Of a stretch of DNA of 64,000 nt, positions 51,992 to 60,265 are shown piece by piece. Origin of the DNA: Parvularcula sp038745625 (lineage in GTDB: Bacteria > Pseudomonadota > Alphaproteobacteria > Caulobacterales > Parvularculaceae); NCBI GenBank assembly GCA_038745625.1, contig JBCDLG010000002.1, positions 1 to 64,000 on the forward strand, read 5' to 3'. The notes beneath the pieces were generated by a model, which worked only from the letters and a program-made list of their open reading frames with translations, ran no database searches and was not told where the DNA came from. Within the stretch, counting starts at the first letter, position 1. Every line of letters starts with the position of its first letter. The position numbers and the translations under genes are program-made.

Positions 51992-52954
51992 ATGCTGATC
52001 ACCCTTATCCGAGGCATCGGCTTTGTTGTTTTGGCGCTCGTGCTCGGCACCATGGTGATCGGATGGATCTCTGCTCTGATGCGTATCGGATCAAAGCCGC
52101 CTTATGAGATGGTGGATATCGGCGATGGTCGCCGCCTGCATGTGGTGTGTGAGGGGCCGGTTGGCGCGCCCTTTGTGCTCTACGATGCTGGTGCTTTTGG
52201 GATCTATACGGACGGCTGGTGGGTCAAAGAGGAGCTGAAATCCGACTACCGCGTCTGCCTTTATGACCGGGCGGGCATGGGGTGGAGCGACCCGGTACCG
52301 GGGGGCGCGTCGCCAACGCCGGATTGGCATATCGAGGATATGCGCCGCTTGCGCGCGGCGCTCGCTGAGAACCAACCGTTTGTGCTCGTCGGCCATTCAA
52401 TGGCGGGCTTGCGGCTTCATGGCTATGCCAATCTTTACAAAGAGGAGTTGCAAGGGCTCGTCTTTGTCGACGCGGCCCGGCCGGGGAGCCTGAGGGCGGA
52501 ACGCATCAGGCAGATCGCGCCCTGGGCCAAACGGATCATGAACCTGTCGATTGGTATGGCGCGGGCGGGGCTGATGGGCGGGCTCTCTTATCTCTTGCCC
52601 GACGAGCTCGACCTGCCGAAGCAGCAAGGCCGCGATAAGCGCCGGTCGCTGTCGATCGCTCGCCATCACAAAAGCACCAAGGCGGAGCTGGTCGCGGCGT
52701 TCACATCAAGCGACGACGTGCGTTGGGCGCAGGGACAAGAGGCAGAGACCCTGCCCGTGGCGGTCTTCACCAACAGTGAGGGCGGCGGCTCGAATGGATC
52801 AGTGGCTGAGGCGGCCGAGGCCAACACAGGCTTTGGCCGGATCACGGTGCTGCCCGAGGAGACCCATGTGTCACTTCTTAACCGCGCCAATGCTAAACTG
52901 ATTGCCAGCGATGTGCGCGCGATGATGCCGGTTGGAGAACCAAGCGATGGCTGA
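51992..52954 (+). CDS. Membrane-anchored alpha/beta hydrolase, coupled to MprF-like gene
   Basis: 320-residue hydrolase with an N-terminal membrane helix (LIRGIGFVVLALVLGTMVIGW). The nucleophile elbow is VGHSMAGLRLHGYA (S136), and the histidine is in EETHVSLL. DRAGMGWSD is the family's typical strand-loop. GAAGGAG precedes the ATG. It overlaps the MprF-type gene by eight bases, so the two are translated together. A hydrolase acting on the aminoacyl-lipid product, or on another lipid, would fit; the substrate is not known. Confidence 0.82.
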   Translation: MLITLIRGIGFVVLALVLGTMVIGWISALMRIGSKPPYEMVDIGDGRRLHVVCEGPVGAPFVLYDAGAFGIYTDGWWVKEELKSDYRVCLYDRAGMGWSDPVPGGASPTPDWHIEDMRRLRAALAENQPFVLVGHSMAGLRLHGYANLYKEELQGLVFVDAARPGSLRAERIRQIAPWAKRIMNLSIGMARAGLMGGLSYLLPDELDLPKQQGRDKRRSLSIARHHKSTKAELVAAFTSSDDVRWAQGQEAETLPVAVFTNSEGGGSNGSVAEAAEANTGFGRITVLPEETHVSLLNRANAKLIASDVRAMMPVGEPSDG

Positions 52955-54641
52955 GACCTCTGATGAGCCGCGGAGCCGGATCAGCACGCTGATCTTTGAT
53001 CACGCACCGCGTCTTTTGGGGCTTCTCACCTTTTTGATCGGCGCGGCCGCGCTGATCTCCGCTGCGTTCCCGGGCGCCCCCGCCATCGAGCGGCCCTTCG
53101 TCAAGGCGCTGATGACCGAAGTGCCGGAGATCACCCTGACCTTTGGCGGGCTCGCTTTGATGGTTCTGTCGCTGGGGCTGTCGCGGCGTCTCCGCACGGC
53201 GTGGATCTTAGCCTTTGTAGCCGCGGCGCACGGGCTGGTGGCGACGCTGGTCTTTCATCCAAGGCATTTTGAGGCGCTGATGTATCTGGGCCTCGTGGTT
53301 TTGTTGATCCGGGCCAAGAAGGCCTTTTACCGGCGATCGGCGCTGTTGAGCATCAAGATCCCCCGCGCCTGGTTCCTAGCGTCGTTTTTGTCGGTCGCTG
53401 TGGCCGGTTTCGTCTCGCTTCTGTGGATGAGCCACCAAAAGGGCTTCGTTGAAGCGAGCTTTATCGATCTCGTTTTCGATCCAATCCTTGGGGTCGCGGG
53501 CCGGCCGGTCGCGTTCGCGCTCTTCGTTCTGGCCTTTTTTGGCTTCTTTTTGCTCGTCGCGAGCCCGGCACGGACGCAGCGTGCGCTCCCGCGAACGGAG
53601 GATTTCGCGCGGGTGCGGGGCCTTCTCGAAAAGGCTGACGCGCCGCGACCGGACAATGTCCTCGCCTTTTCGGGCGACAAAAGTTTTTGTTTTGACAAGG
53701 AGCAGTCGGCGGCGATCGCATTTTCTGAGATTGGCGGTGCACGGATAGCGATGGGTACGCCGATCGGGCCCAAGGCGCATTGGAAACAGGCCCTTGAAGC
53801 ATTTCGCAAGGATGCCGAAGCGCATGCTGCCCGCCCGGCGATCTATGCGGCGCCGCCCGACCTCTTGCCGGACCTCTTGGACCTCGGTTTCAAGGTCGAG
53901 AAGATCGGTGAAAACGCCATCCTTGATTTGCCGAGCTTTACGCTTTCGGGCCGCAAGCGCGAGGTGATCCGACGGGGGCGGAGGAAGCTGGCGGAACGTG
54001 CGGGCGCGACTTTCCGTATGTCGCTGCCGCCCCACGACAATGCGCTGCTGACAAGCCTAGAGCCGACGTCGAAAGCCTGGCTGGCCGCTAATGGTGGGCG
54101 GGAGAAGGCCTTCTCCCTTGGCCGGTTTGATCCTGCCTTCCTTGCCCATTGCCCGATCGGCATCGTTGAAATCGAGGACCAGGTTGTCGCTTTTGGCACG
54201 CTGTTTGTGACGCCGGACAAGTCCTGGGCCGGGATCGACCTGATGCGGTATGACCCCGAGAAGCAGGTCACCAATACGATGGACTTCCTCTTTGTTGAGT
54301 TGATCCTCTGGGCACAGAATGAAGGATACAAAGGTTTCGATCTGGCGATGGCGCCGCTTTCGGGGCTCGTGGAGGCCGAGTACGCGCCGCTTTTCGCGCG
54401 CATCGGCCGGTTGATCTTTGAGCGCGGTGAGCGGATCTACAACTTCCAGGGCCTCCGCCGCTTCAAGCAAAAGTTCGATCCGATTTGGGAGCCGCGCTAC
54501 ATCGCTGTCCCCAGTTATTGGTCCGTACCCGTGGTATTGGCCAAAGCAGCGCTTCTCACCAATGGCAAGAAGGAAGAGCCCGCACCCGCTGTTGAGGACG
54601 AGATTGCCGCGCCTGCCGGTGCAGAAACGCAAGCAGGCTAG
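52947..54641 (+). CDS. MprF/LpiA-type phosphatidylglycerol aminoacyltransferase
   Basis: 564-residue membrane enzyme. The first 215 residues hold about six membrane spans, fewer than the 14 of full-length MprF. The C-terminal DUF2156 GNAT-like domain has AIAFSEIGGARIAMGTPIGP and MDFLFVELILWAQNEGYKGFDLAMAPLSG, and transfers an amino acid (usually Lys) from tRNA to phosphatidylglycerol. It ends in a Pro/Glu/Ala tail. GGAGA precedes the ATG at 52947. In rhizobia lpiA aids acid tolerance, which would relate to ChvGI, but no direct link is seen. Confidence 0.87.
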   Translation: MAETSDEPRSRISTLIFDHAPRLLGLLTFLIGAAALISAAFPGAPAIERPFVKALMTEVPEITLTFGGLALMVLSLGLSRRLRTAWILAFVAAAHGLVATLVFHPRHFEALMYLGLVVLLIRAKKAFYRRSALLSIKIPRAWFLASFLSVAVAGFVSLLWMSHQKGFVEASFIDLVFDPILGVAGRPVAFALFVLAFFGFFLLVASPARTQRALPRTEDFARVRGLLEKADAPRPDNVLAFSGDKSFCFDKEQSAAIAFSEIGGARIAMGTPIGPKAHWKQALEAFRKDAEAHAARPAIYAAPPDLLPDLLDLGFKVEKIGENAILDLPSFTLSGRKREVIRRGRRKLAERAGATFRMSLPPHDNALLTSLEPTSKAWLAANGGREKAFSLGRFDPAFLAHCPIGIVEIEDQVVAFGTLFVTPDKSWAGIDLMRYDPEKQVTNTMDFLFVELILWAQNEGYKGFDLAMAPLSGLVEAEYAPLFARIGRLIFERGERIYNFQGLRRFKQKFDPIWEPRYIAVPSYWSVPVVLAKAALLTNGKKEEPAPAVEDEIAAPAGAETQAG

Positions 54642-54645
54642 CGCT

Positions 54646-55551
54646 TCACCGCTCAAGCCAATGCTTGATCAAGTGATGCGCGATCGCAAACTCGGGCGGC
54701 ACGGCAAAGCGCCCCTCGCCGCGCAGCATGCCCGCAAGCTCGTCCCGCGTGAACCAATGGGCCTCTTCAATTTCATCCAGATCCAGATGAAGAAAATCGC
54801 TCTCAACCTCTGCCAGGAAACCCATCATCAAGGATGAGGGGAAGGGCCAAGGCTGGCTGAAGATATACTCCATACTGAGCGCTTTGAGCCCGGTTTCTTC
54901 TTGAAGCTCCCGGGCGCCGCACATCTCAACGGTTTCGCCTGCTTCCAAGTAGCCAGCAAAAGCCGAGACGAAACCGCGCGGAAATTGCGGACCGCGGCCA
55001 AGGCATGCAGAATCACCTTTATACGGAAGAACGATCGCGACGGGATCGGTCCGCGGGAAATGCTCCGACCCCGTCTTGGGATTGATGCGTTTGAAACCGC
55101 CCTCGGCCGAGACCGTGTCGCCGCCATGCTCGGCACAGAATTGGTGGCGCCGATGCCAATCAAGAAGCCAGATCGCCTGGCCAGCGATCCCGAGTTCTTC
55201 CGGGGTCAAAAAGGGCGCAAGGTTACGCAAAGGCGCGTAGCCGCCAAGATCGGCGAGAGGCGGCTCCTCCGACGCCGAGGCATCGCAGGCATAGACCGGA
55301 CGGCCGTTCCAAAGCCCGAGCAGCACAGTCTCCCGGCCCGTGCTCGGCAAGGCCTCTTGCGCCGCAATGGTCAGCCAAAGGATCTTCGAGCTCTCCTGAC
55401 CCCGCTCAATCAGAATCTTCCCGCGGTGAACGACCAGAAGCTGGGCATCAGGATGGGCTTCCTGATCGCGTAGCCAATCCTCATCTTTGCGCTGATTGTT
55501 CGCCCGATCAATCGGATTGGCGGCGAAGGCGTTGGGGTTCCCGTGCAGCAT
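54646..55551 (-). CDS. nudC: NADH/NAD(H) pyrophosphatase, NudC family
   Basis: 301-residue NUDIX hydrolase. The Nudix box is GYLEAGETVEMCGARELQEETGL (abbreviated here to G200-L222 with GETVE and RELQEET), and the NudC signature SQPWPFPSSLM follows it. It releases NMNH/AMP from NADH and can decap NAD-RNA. The N-terminal zinc ribbon seems degraded: C139-x2-H142 is followed by NPKTG where relatives have CPxCG. Its 3' end lies four bases from the convergent MprF gene. Confidence 0.9.
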   Translation of the reverse strand: MLHGNPNAFAANPIDRANNQRKDEDWLRDQEAHPDAQLLVVHRGKILIERGQESSKILWLTIAAQEALPSTGRETVLLGLWNGRPVYACDASASEEPPLADLGGYAPLRNLAPFLTPEELGIAGQAIWLLDWHRRHQFCAEHGGDTVSAEGGFKRINPKTGSEHFPRTDPVAIVLPYKGDSACLGRGPQFPRGFVSAFAGYLEAGETVEMCGARELQEETGLKALSMEYIFSQPWPFPSSLMMGFLAEVESDFLHLDLDEIEEAHWFTRDELAGMLRGEGRFAVPPEFAIAHHLIKHWLER

Positions 55552-55640
55552 CTGCCTCCCTCCTAAAAAACGACAGGGCAGAACCCCTGGACCCTACGAC
55601 AATGCCTGGCCGCGGCAGAATCACAAGGCGGCGATCACTC

Positions 55641-55961
55641 TCAGCTCATCGATGACAGGCGGAGGCCAACGATTCCCGCGATGATGGCGGCGATCGACAC
55701 CAGACGAATGGCGGTGGTCGGCGCGCCGCCCATGATGATCTCAATTGTCGCCACACCGACGGCGCCGATGCCTGTCCACACCGCATAGGCGGTGCCCGCA
55801 GGCAAGCTCCGCATCGCCAGCGCCAGGAGCCAAAAACTGGCGCCCGCGGTCGGCCAGACAATCAGCATGGGCACCAGTTTGGTAAAACCGTCGGACTGCT
55901 TCAGCGCCACGGCCCAGATGATTTCCAAAACCCCGGCGGTGAAAAGGATGAGCCACGCCAT
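55641..55961 (-). CDS. SMR-family small multidrug/guanidinium exporter (SugE-like)
   Basis: 106-residue four-helix membrane transporter. MAWLILFTAGVLEIIWAVAL carries the family Glu (E14) essential for proton coupling, and WTGIGAVGVATIEIIMGG is the conserved helix 3 end. The sequence is closer to SugE (WPTAGASFWLLALAMRSLP) than to EmrE. GGAGA precedes the ATG. No guanidine riboswitch was recognised upstream. Confidence 0.9.
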   Translation of the reverse strand: MAWLILFTAGVLEIIWAVALKQSDGFTKLVPMLIVWPTAGASFWLLALAMRSLPAGTAYAVWTGIGAVGVATIEIIMGGAPTTAIRLVSIAAIIAGIVGLRLSSMS

Positions 55962-56097
55962 ACGCTGTTGTCTCCATTCGCCGCCGTCGAAGCACAGGGC
56001 GGCCGCAAAACCCACCACCTTCAATTGGCGCGGGCGGTGGGGATGGCGTAAAGCCATTTTTCAGAGAAGGGTCCCGAGAGGCCCAAGGGGAGAAAAC

Positions 56098-57147
56098 ATG
56101 CGCCGAATTCTGACAGGGTTTTTGTTGCTGGTGGTCGTCGTCTTGGGCGGCGGCATCGCGCTTCTTTGGACGCCGGATACCGATCCTCAAGCGATGAAAG
56201 CCAAATATGGCGGGGCTGAGGCCCAGTACGCGCCCGCCGCTGGCGGGATGCAGGTCCATTATCGCGTCTCCGGCCCCGAGGATGCGCCAGCGGTGATCTT
56301 GATCCACGGCACCTCAGCGAGCCTTCACACCTGGGAGCCGCTGCGGGCGGAGCTGGAGACCGATTACCGGGTCATTGCCTATGACCAGCCAGGCCACGGC
56401 CTGACCGGGCCCCACCCAGAGCGGGACTACTCTTATGAGGGCATGGCGGATGGCCTCGACGCGATCTTCGCAGCGGAGGGCGTCGAGGAGGCGGTGCTGA
56501 TCGGCAATTCGATGGGTGGTTGGGTCTCTTGGCGCGACGCGATCGCCAATCCTGACCGGGTGAAGGCCCTCGTGCTGGTCGACGCGGCGGGCATCCCCAG
56601 CAGCTTTGTCGAGCGCTCAAACCTGGGCTTCCGGCTGATGCGGCATCCAATCGGGCGTGCCGCCAGCACGAGGCTGACCCCGCGCGCGGCGATTGAGAAC
56701 TCGCTCCACGGCTCGGTGAGCAAGCATGAGGTTGTCGATGACGCGATGGTCGACCGCTATTGGGAACTCCTGCGCTATCCAGGCAACCGCCAAGCGATGG
56801 CTGATCAATTCGCCAATGAGCGCGCAGATCTTTCCGATCGTCTGAGCGAGGTGACCGTCCCCACGCTGGTGATCTTTGGCGACGAGGACGCGATCATCCA
56901 TCCAAGTGCGGCGGACGGCTTTGTCGAGCGCATGCCGAACGCGCGCGCGATCCTCTATGAAGGCGTCGGGCACATCCCGATGGAAGAGATTCCCACTGAC
57001 TTCAGTGCGGATGTGAGGGTGTTCTTGGATGAGGAAATTTTCCCGCCAGCGCCTGAACCGCTTCTTGAGCCGTTGGAACTGGAGCAACCGGCAGATGGGG
57101 ACGATGCGCCCCTTGCGCCGGAGCCCTCGCCAAGCGATATACTGTAA
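56098..57147 (+). CDS. Alpha/beta hydrolase with N-terminal membrane anchor
   Basis: 349-residue hydrolase. One membrane helix (LTGFLLLVVVVLGGGIALLW) precedes a hydrolase fold with the nucleophile elbow LIGNSMGGWVSW (S138), the HGT oxyanion motif and the catalytic Asp (FGDEDAII) and His (GVGHIPMEE). The C-terminal 40 residues are Pro/Glu/Asp-rich. The ATG at 56098 has AAGGGGAG upstream; a much longer frame upstream overlaps the SMR gene and is not real. Its 3' end carries the ffs promoter. Confidence 0.88.
   Translation: MRRILTGFLLLVVVVLGGGIALLWTPDTDPQAMKAKYGGAEAQYAPAAGGMQVHYRVSGPEDAPAVILIHGTSASLHTWEPLRAELETDYRVIAYDQPGHGLTGPHPERDYSYEGMADGLDAIFAAEGVEEAVLIGNSMGGWVSWRDAIANPDRVKALVLVDAAGIPSSFVERSNLGFRLMRHPIGRAASTRLTPRAAIENSLHGSVSKHEVVDDAMVDRYWELLRYPGNRQAMADQFANERADLSDRLSEVTVPTLVIFGDEDAIIHPSAADGFVERMPNARAILYEGVGHIPMEEIPTDFSADVRVFLDEEIFPPAPEPLLEPLELEQPADGDDAPLAPEPSPSDIL
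57113..57143 (+). promoter_or_regulatory. Promoter of the SRP RNA gene
   Basis: A -10 element TATACT (57138-57143) sits six bases before the RNA's likely first base. A TTGCGC (57113-57118) is the best -35, with a 19-base spacer. It lies inside the 3' end of the hydrolase coding sequence. Confidence 0.5.
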
Positions 57148-57148
57148 A

Positions 57149-57250
57149 GGAAAGTCGCGCGGACGCAGTCCTCGCCAACCCGGTCAGGTCCGGAAGGAAG
57201 CAGCCGTAACGAGTTTCGCTGCGGGTCGCGTCGGCTTTCCACCTCCTTTT
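57149..57250 (+). ncRNA. ffs: Signal recognition particle RNA (4.5S)
   Basis: The universally conserved Ffh-binding domain is present at 57182-57205 (GGTCAGG, CCGGAAGGAAGCAGCC). The flanking strands close a long hairpin: GGAAAG at 57149-57154 pairs with CTTTCC at 57235-57240. A T-run (CCTTTTT) ends it. With Ffh it targets membrane proteins co-translationally. The 5' end abuts the stop of the hydrolase gene. Its placement a few kb before dnaX is common in alphaproteobacteria. Confidence 0.95.
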
Positions 57251-57272
57251 TGAGAGCGGCTTGAGGCTGGGG

Positions 57273-57863
57273 TTAGCCCCTTGCCTCGCGGAGCATGGTC
57301 CAGACGTTGGGTGAGCCCGCCGCGAGCTGGATTTCCTTGACAACCTCAAAGCCGTGCCGCCGGTAGAGGGGGATGTTCTCTTCTTTGCTGGATTCAAGAT
57401 AGGCTGGCACGCCTTGGCTGTCCGCCTCACGCAAACCGTCCTTGATCAGAAGACTTCCAAGGCCCTGGCCTTGTGCGCTTGGGTCCACGCCAATCGCGAA
57501 GAGGTAGAGAAAGGGATCTTTCGGTTTGAGAGCGTCCATCCGAGAGGCCGCTTTGAGCGCGCGAAGGGTGGGGCGAAAACCGGCGCGCGGCACGCTTGAG
57601 GCGATCAATCTCAAGAGCGCGAGCAGGGACAGCTCATTGCTCGCGCCGGGGCGGAGCCACATCGATGCGGCTTTGCCCTCCACCATCGTGACGAAGCCGC
57701 GCGGCAGATAGATATCTTTCATCAGCACCGTGAGGGCTTTTTGAAAGGTCTCCGGGCCGCCGAATACCCACAAAGTCACTGGGTCATCGGCAAAGGCGCG
57801 GGCGACAACCCTTGTGACCTGATCGGTGTCCGCAAGGCTGGCCGTCTCGATCGTTGGAACCAT
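57273..57863 (-). CDS. GNAT-family N-acetyltransferase
   Basis: 196-residue acetyltransferase. The acetyl-CoA loop is YLFAIGVDPSAQGQGLGSLL (Q/R-x-x-G-x-G), with a clear C-terminal LYRRHGFEVVKEIQL. The N-terminal half resembles the GNAT group in which LWVFGGPETF precedes the active site. It overlaps its co-directional partner, the membrane-protein gene, in TGATG, and both are likely under the divergent TetR. Confidence 0.88.
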   Translation of the reverse strand: MVPTIETASLADTDQVTRVVARAFADDPVTLWVFGGPETFQKALTVLMKDIYLPRGFVTMVEGKAASMWLRPGASNELSLLALLRLIASSVPRAGFRPTLRALKAASRMDALKPKDPFLYLFAIGVDPSAQGQGLGSLLIKDGLREADSQGVPAYLESSKEENIPLYRRHGFEVVKEIQLAAGSPNVWTMLREARG

Positions 57864-58246
57864 CAGAGGGGTCTCACCGCGGCTTCAGGCATGGCGGCTG
57901 CATAGACCAAACCAGCCGTGATAGCGACGAAGAAGGCTGTCAGCATGCGCCGCGTTCTGGCTTGTCCCGTGAGGACCAGGACAATGGCCGCACCACCATT
58001 AGAGACGATGCCCATCGCCGCGACGCCCCAGGGGAAGGAGCCGTCCAAGACCTCCACTAGGCCACCGCCATAGCCCACCAGCAGGGCGATGATTGCCATG
58101 CCGTAAAGCCGGTAAAGCGCCCGTGGGCGCGCCTCAAATCCCGACAGGCGCTCAACCACGGCAGCGGGCAGCAGCAAGAACGGGATCCCGACCAAAAGGC
58201 CGGTGACGACGATTTTGGTGATCAGCAACAGGGCGAGCGGTGCCAT
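57863..58246 (-). CDS. Small four-helix membrane protein, unknown
   Basis: About 127-residue protein with four hydrophobic helices (APLALLLITKIVVTGLLVG, YGMAIIALLVGYGGGLVEVL, AAMGIVSNGGAAIVLVLTG, LTAFFVAITAGLVYAAAM). I do not recognise a family. The ATG at 58246 has GGAG about seven bases upstream; further ATG/TTG codons exist up to 58258. The 3' end overlaps the GNAT start. It is divergent from tetR with a shared palindrome. Confidence 0.65.
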   Translation of the reverse strand: MAPLALLLITKIVVTGLLVGIPFLLLPAAVVERLSGFEARPRALYRLYGMAIIALLVGYGGGLVEVLDGSFPWGVAAMGIVSNGGAAIVLVLTGQARTRRMLTAFFVAITAGLVYAAAMPEAAVRPL

Positions 58247-58260
58247 CGGCATCTCCAAAT

Positions 58261-58299
58261 ATGAGGGTTATTCGTATTTGAAATACGAGATATCCTCAT
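58261..58299. promoter_or_regulatory. 39-base palindromic operator between tetR and its target operon
   Basis: Nested inverted repeats share one centre at 58280: TCGTATT / AATACGA (58272-58278 and 58282-58288) inside ATGAGG / CCTCAT (58261-58266 and 58294-58299). It fills the space between the two divergent start codons and reaches the tetR ATG, so binding would shut both promoters. Confidence 0.75.
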
Positions 58300-58933
58300 G
58301 TTATGTCAAGCTATGCCCGCCGCCGCCCCTCAACCATGGAAAGAACCGACCCAGGCGAGAGGCCGCGCGCGGGTCGATGCCATTCTTAAGGCCGCGAGCG
58401 CTCTGGCTGCGGAGCAGGGGCATCTCGATTTCAAAATGACGGCGGTGGCGGAGAGGGCAGAGGTGCCGATTGGTTCGCTCTATCAGTTCTTCCCAAGCCG
58501 CACGGCGCTCCTGGCCCGGCTTTTCGCCAGAGAGATGGAGCCGATTGATGCGTCCTTGCGCGAGGGGTTGGCGGCTGCGCCGTCGATCGAGGCGGTGCTC
58601 GATGGCATTGGCGGCTTGATCAAGGCCCATGTCGAGCTGGTGCGGTCGCGGCCAGCGCTTTTTGTGATCTGGTCATCCCCGACGATGGAGCCAGCCCTTC
58701 AGGAGGCGGACTTTCAAAACTCGCTGTCCAGCGCAGGAGCCCTGGCCGAACGCTTGACCGCGCTGGCCGGGCATTCCGTAGACAGAGATGCCGTACAAGA
58801 CACGGCGCTCTTGGTCTGTCACCTTTGGGGGCACGTGGTGCGGCTCAGCGCCTTGGTCGATCAGCCGAGCGGTGTGATCGACCAATACATCGCCATGATT
58901 GAGGCGCATTTTGAGCGATTGCTCGTTAGCTGA
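58298..58933 (+). CDS. TetR-family regulator
   Basis: 211-residue repressor. The helix-turn-helix is DFKMTAVAERAEVPIGSLYQ followed by FFPSRTALLARLF, in standard TetR layout. The ligand-binding half is helical and unassigned. Starts are possible at 58298 or 58313; neither has a ribosome site, and the first lies inside the palindrome. It likely controls the divergent membrane-protein/GNAT pair. Its last 8 bases overlap the convergent PEP-CTERM gene. Confidence 0.85.
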   Translation: MLCQAMPAAAPQPWKEPTQARGRARVDAILKAASALAAEQGHLDFKMTAVAERAEVPIGSLYQFFPSRTALLARLFAREMEPIDASLREGLAAAPSIEAVLDGIGGLIKAHVELVRSRPALFVIWSSPTMEPALQEADFQNSLSSAGALAERLTALAGHSVDRDAVQDTALLVCHLWGHVVRLSALVDQPSGVIDQYIAMIEAHFERLLVS

Positions 58934-59546
58934 TCTTTTTCGCCAACCGCCGCATGGCACCGAAGATCCCGGCGCCGAACAGAAACGGTATGGCGGCACC
59001 CGGGAGCGGCACGGGATCAGCAGGCGGATCAACGATCGTCGACGAGACAAGATTGTAGTCCCACCGCCCACTGACCGGTAGCGCATAGAGAAGCTGATAG
59101 AAGCCCGCCTTTTGCCGGAAGGCGACCCCAAGACCGTTGGGATCGACGCCGTTTGAGCTCAATGAAATGAAGCCATTGCCTGACCCTGTGACGTTACCCA
59201 CCACCTGGAGGACGCCGTTTTGATAAATAGCTGCCATATTGTTGGGCCCGCCTGCGGAGGGTGGCGGAGCGGTTGGGCCGGGCAGCAGGGCGATGGAGGA
59301 GTTCTGCCCGATCCCGTTGAGCTCCCGCGCCACGTTGAAAGAGTCGAGAAATGCGAACTCTTGCCCCACACCTGTGATGGACGAGTCGTCCCAGATCGCT
59401 ACGGTTTTAAGGATGCCCTGGACTTCAGGCTGTGCCGCTGCATCCCAAACTTGGTCGTAGCGGATGGTGGCCGCGGTTGCAGACTGTATACTGAGCAAAG
59501 CCAATACAGTGGCGGCGGCGAACACGCTCCGCAGAATACTGGACAT
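58926..59546 (-). CDS. PEP-CTERM (VPLPG-type) surface protein, paralogue 2
   Basis: 206-residue secreted protein with a signal peptide (SVFAAATVLALLSIQSATA), a beta-rich body and the C-terminal sorting tail DPVPLPGAAIPFLFGAGIFG followed by MRRLAKK. The body shares its layout with the neighbour at 59552 (an IWDDSS/TWDDAA strand, an FLDSFN/PLDFLF strand, AIYQNGVLQ/AIYEDGVFQ), so the two are tandem paralogues. Only five bases separate them. I cannot assign a molecular function. Confidence 0.85.
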   Translation of the reverse strand: MSSILRSVFAAATVLALLSIQSATAATIRYDQVWDAAAQPEVQGILKTVAIWDDSSITGVGQEFAFLDSFNVARELNGIGQNSSIALLPGPTAPPPSAGGPNNMAAIYQNGVLQVVGNVTGSGNGFISLSSNGVDPNGLGVAFRQKAGFYQLLYALPVSGRWDYNLVSSTIVDPPADPVPLPGAAIPFLFGAGIFGAMRRLAKKIS

Positions 59547-59551
59547 TGTTG

Positions 59552-60160
59552 TTACTCCCCTCGCTTCTTTTTCCTCTGCATACCTTGTAATGCACCCAAA
59601 CCGATCACGAACAGACCAAGAGCGCCAGGAACCGGGATCGGGTCCGCGCCCGTCAGCACCGTCAATGAGTCATCAAGCAGATAGGTGTTGGTGCTGCTCA
59701 ACGTGTTGAGGTTGAACGCGGGAGCGCCGCCGAAGGTGGTGAAGGCGAGCGAAAAGATCGAACCGCCTCCGATCACGGCGTTGTTAAGGGCGAGGACCGT
59801 ACCCGCACCAATGTTCTGGAACACGCCATCCTCATAGATCGCGACCGCTTGAGAAGGGTCGGCTGCTAGAAAAGAAAACTCACCAGGCAGAATGTTGCCG
59901 TTATCCAAGACGCGCTCGCTGTTGATGAACAGAAAGTCGAGCGGGGCAAAAAATTGGCCCGTATCCGGAACAGCTGCATCGTCCCATGTCGCCGTTGTGA
60001 CAAAGGTCTGATCAGGATCGAGTGTCGTGCTGAAGGGTAGGAGGAACACCCATGTCTGTTCTGCGGTGACAACGGCGGCCGAAGCTTGCGGCGCTGCCCA
60101 GGCCATGAAGGCCATGATGACCGTTAGGAGCGGCCTCGCTGCTTTTCGCATGATCTGCAT
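59552..60160 (-). CDS. PEP-CTERM (PVPG-type) surface protein, paralogue 1
   Basis: 202-residue secreted protein with a signal peptide (ARPLLTVIMAFMAWAAPQASA), a beta-rich body and a sorting tail with a PVPG motif, a hydrophobic span and MQRKKKRGE. It shares the TWDDAA, FFAPLDFLF and AIYEDGVFQNIG elements with its neighbour. It is first in a two-gene operon, with an 18-base palindrome about 55 bases upstream of its ATG and the LuxR-type gene beyond. Confidence 0.85.
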   Translation of the reverse strand: MQIMRKAARPLLTVIMAFMAWAAPQASAAVVTAEQTWVFLLPFSTTLDPDQTFVTTATWDDAAVPDTGQFFAPLDFLFINSERVLDNGNILPGEFSFLAADPSQAVAIYEDGVFQNIGAGTVLALNNAVIGGGSIFSLAFTTFGGAPAFNLNTLSSTNTYLLDDSLTVLTGADPIPVPGALGLFVIGLGALQGMQRKKKRGE

Positions 60161-60213
60161 CCCCCTCGCATTGGCAAGTGATCGAGAGCGTTGAGGAAAA
60201 TGGGGCCGATTGC

Positions 60214-60231
60214 TTCCTACATTTGTAGGAA
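60214..60231. promoter_or_regulatory. Perfect 8+8 palindrome upstream of the PEP-CTERM pair
   Basis: TTCCTACA (60214-60221) and TGTAGGAA (60224-60231) with a two-base centre. The size (18 bases) and position (54-71 bases before the PEP-CTERM ATG) suit a LuxR-type activator site near the -35 region. It also lies just after the LuxR gene stop, so a role as a hairpin is possible. Confidence 0.55.
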
Positions 60232-60265
60232 AACGGTGCGCCCAAGGCCTGAAAAAGCCTGGTTA

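Noticed and set aside
55962..56097. Guanidine riboswitch ahead of the SugE-like exporter
   Set aside because: I searched the leader for the guanidine-I conserved loops and saw none; covariance search would be needed to overturn this.
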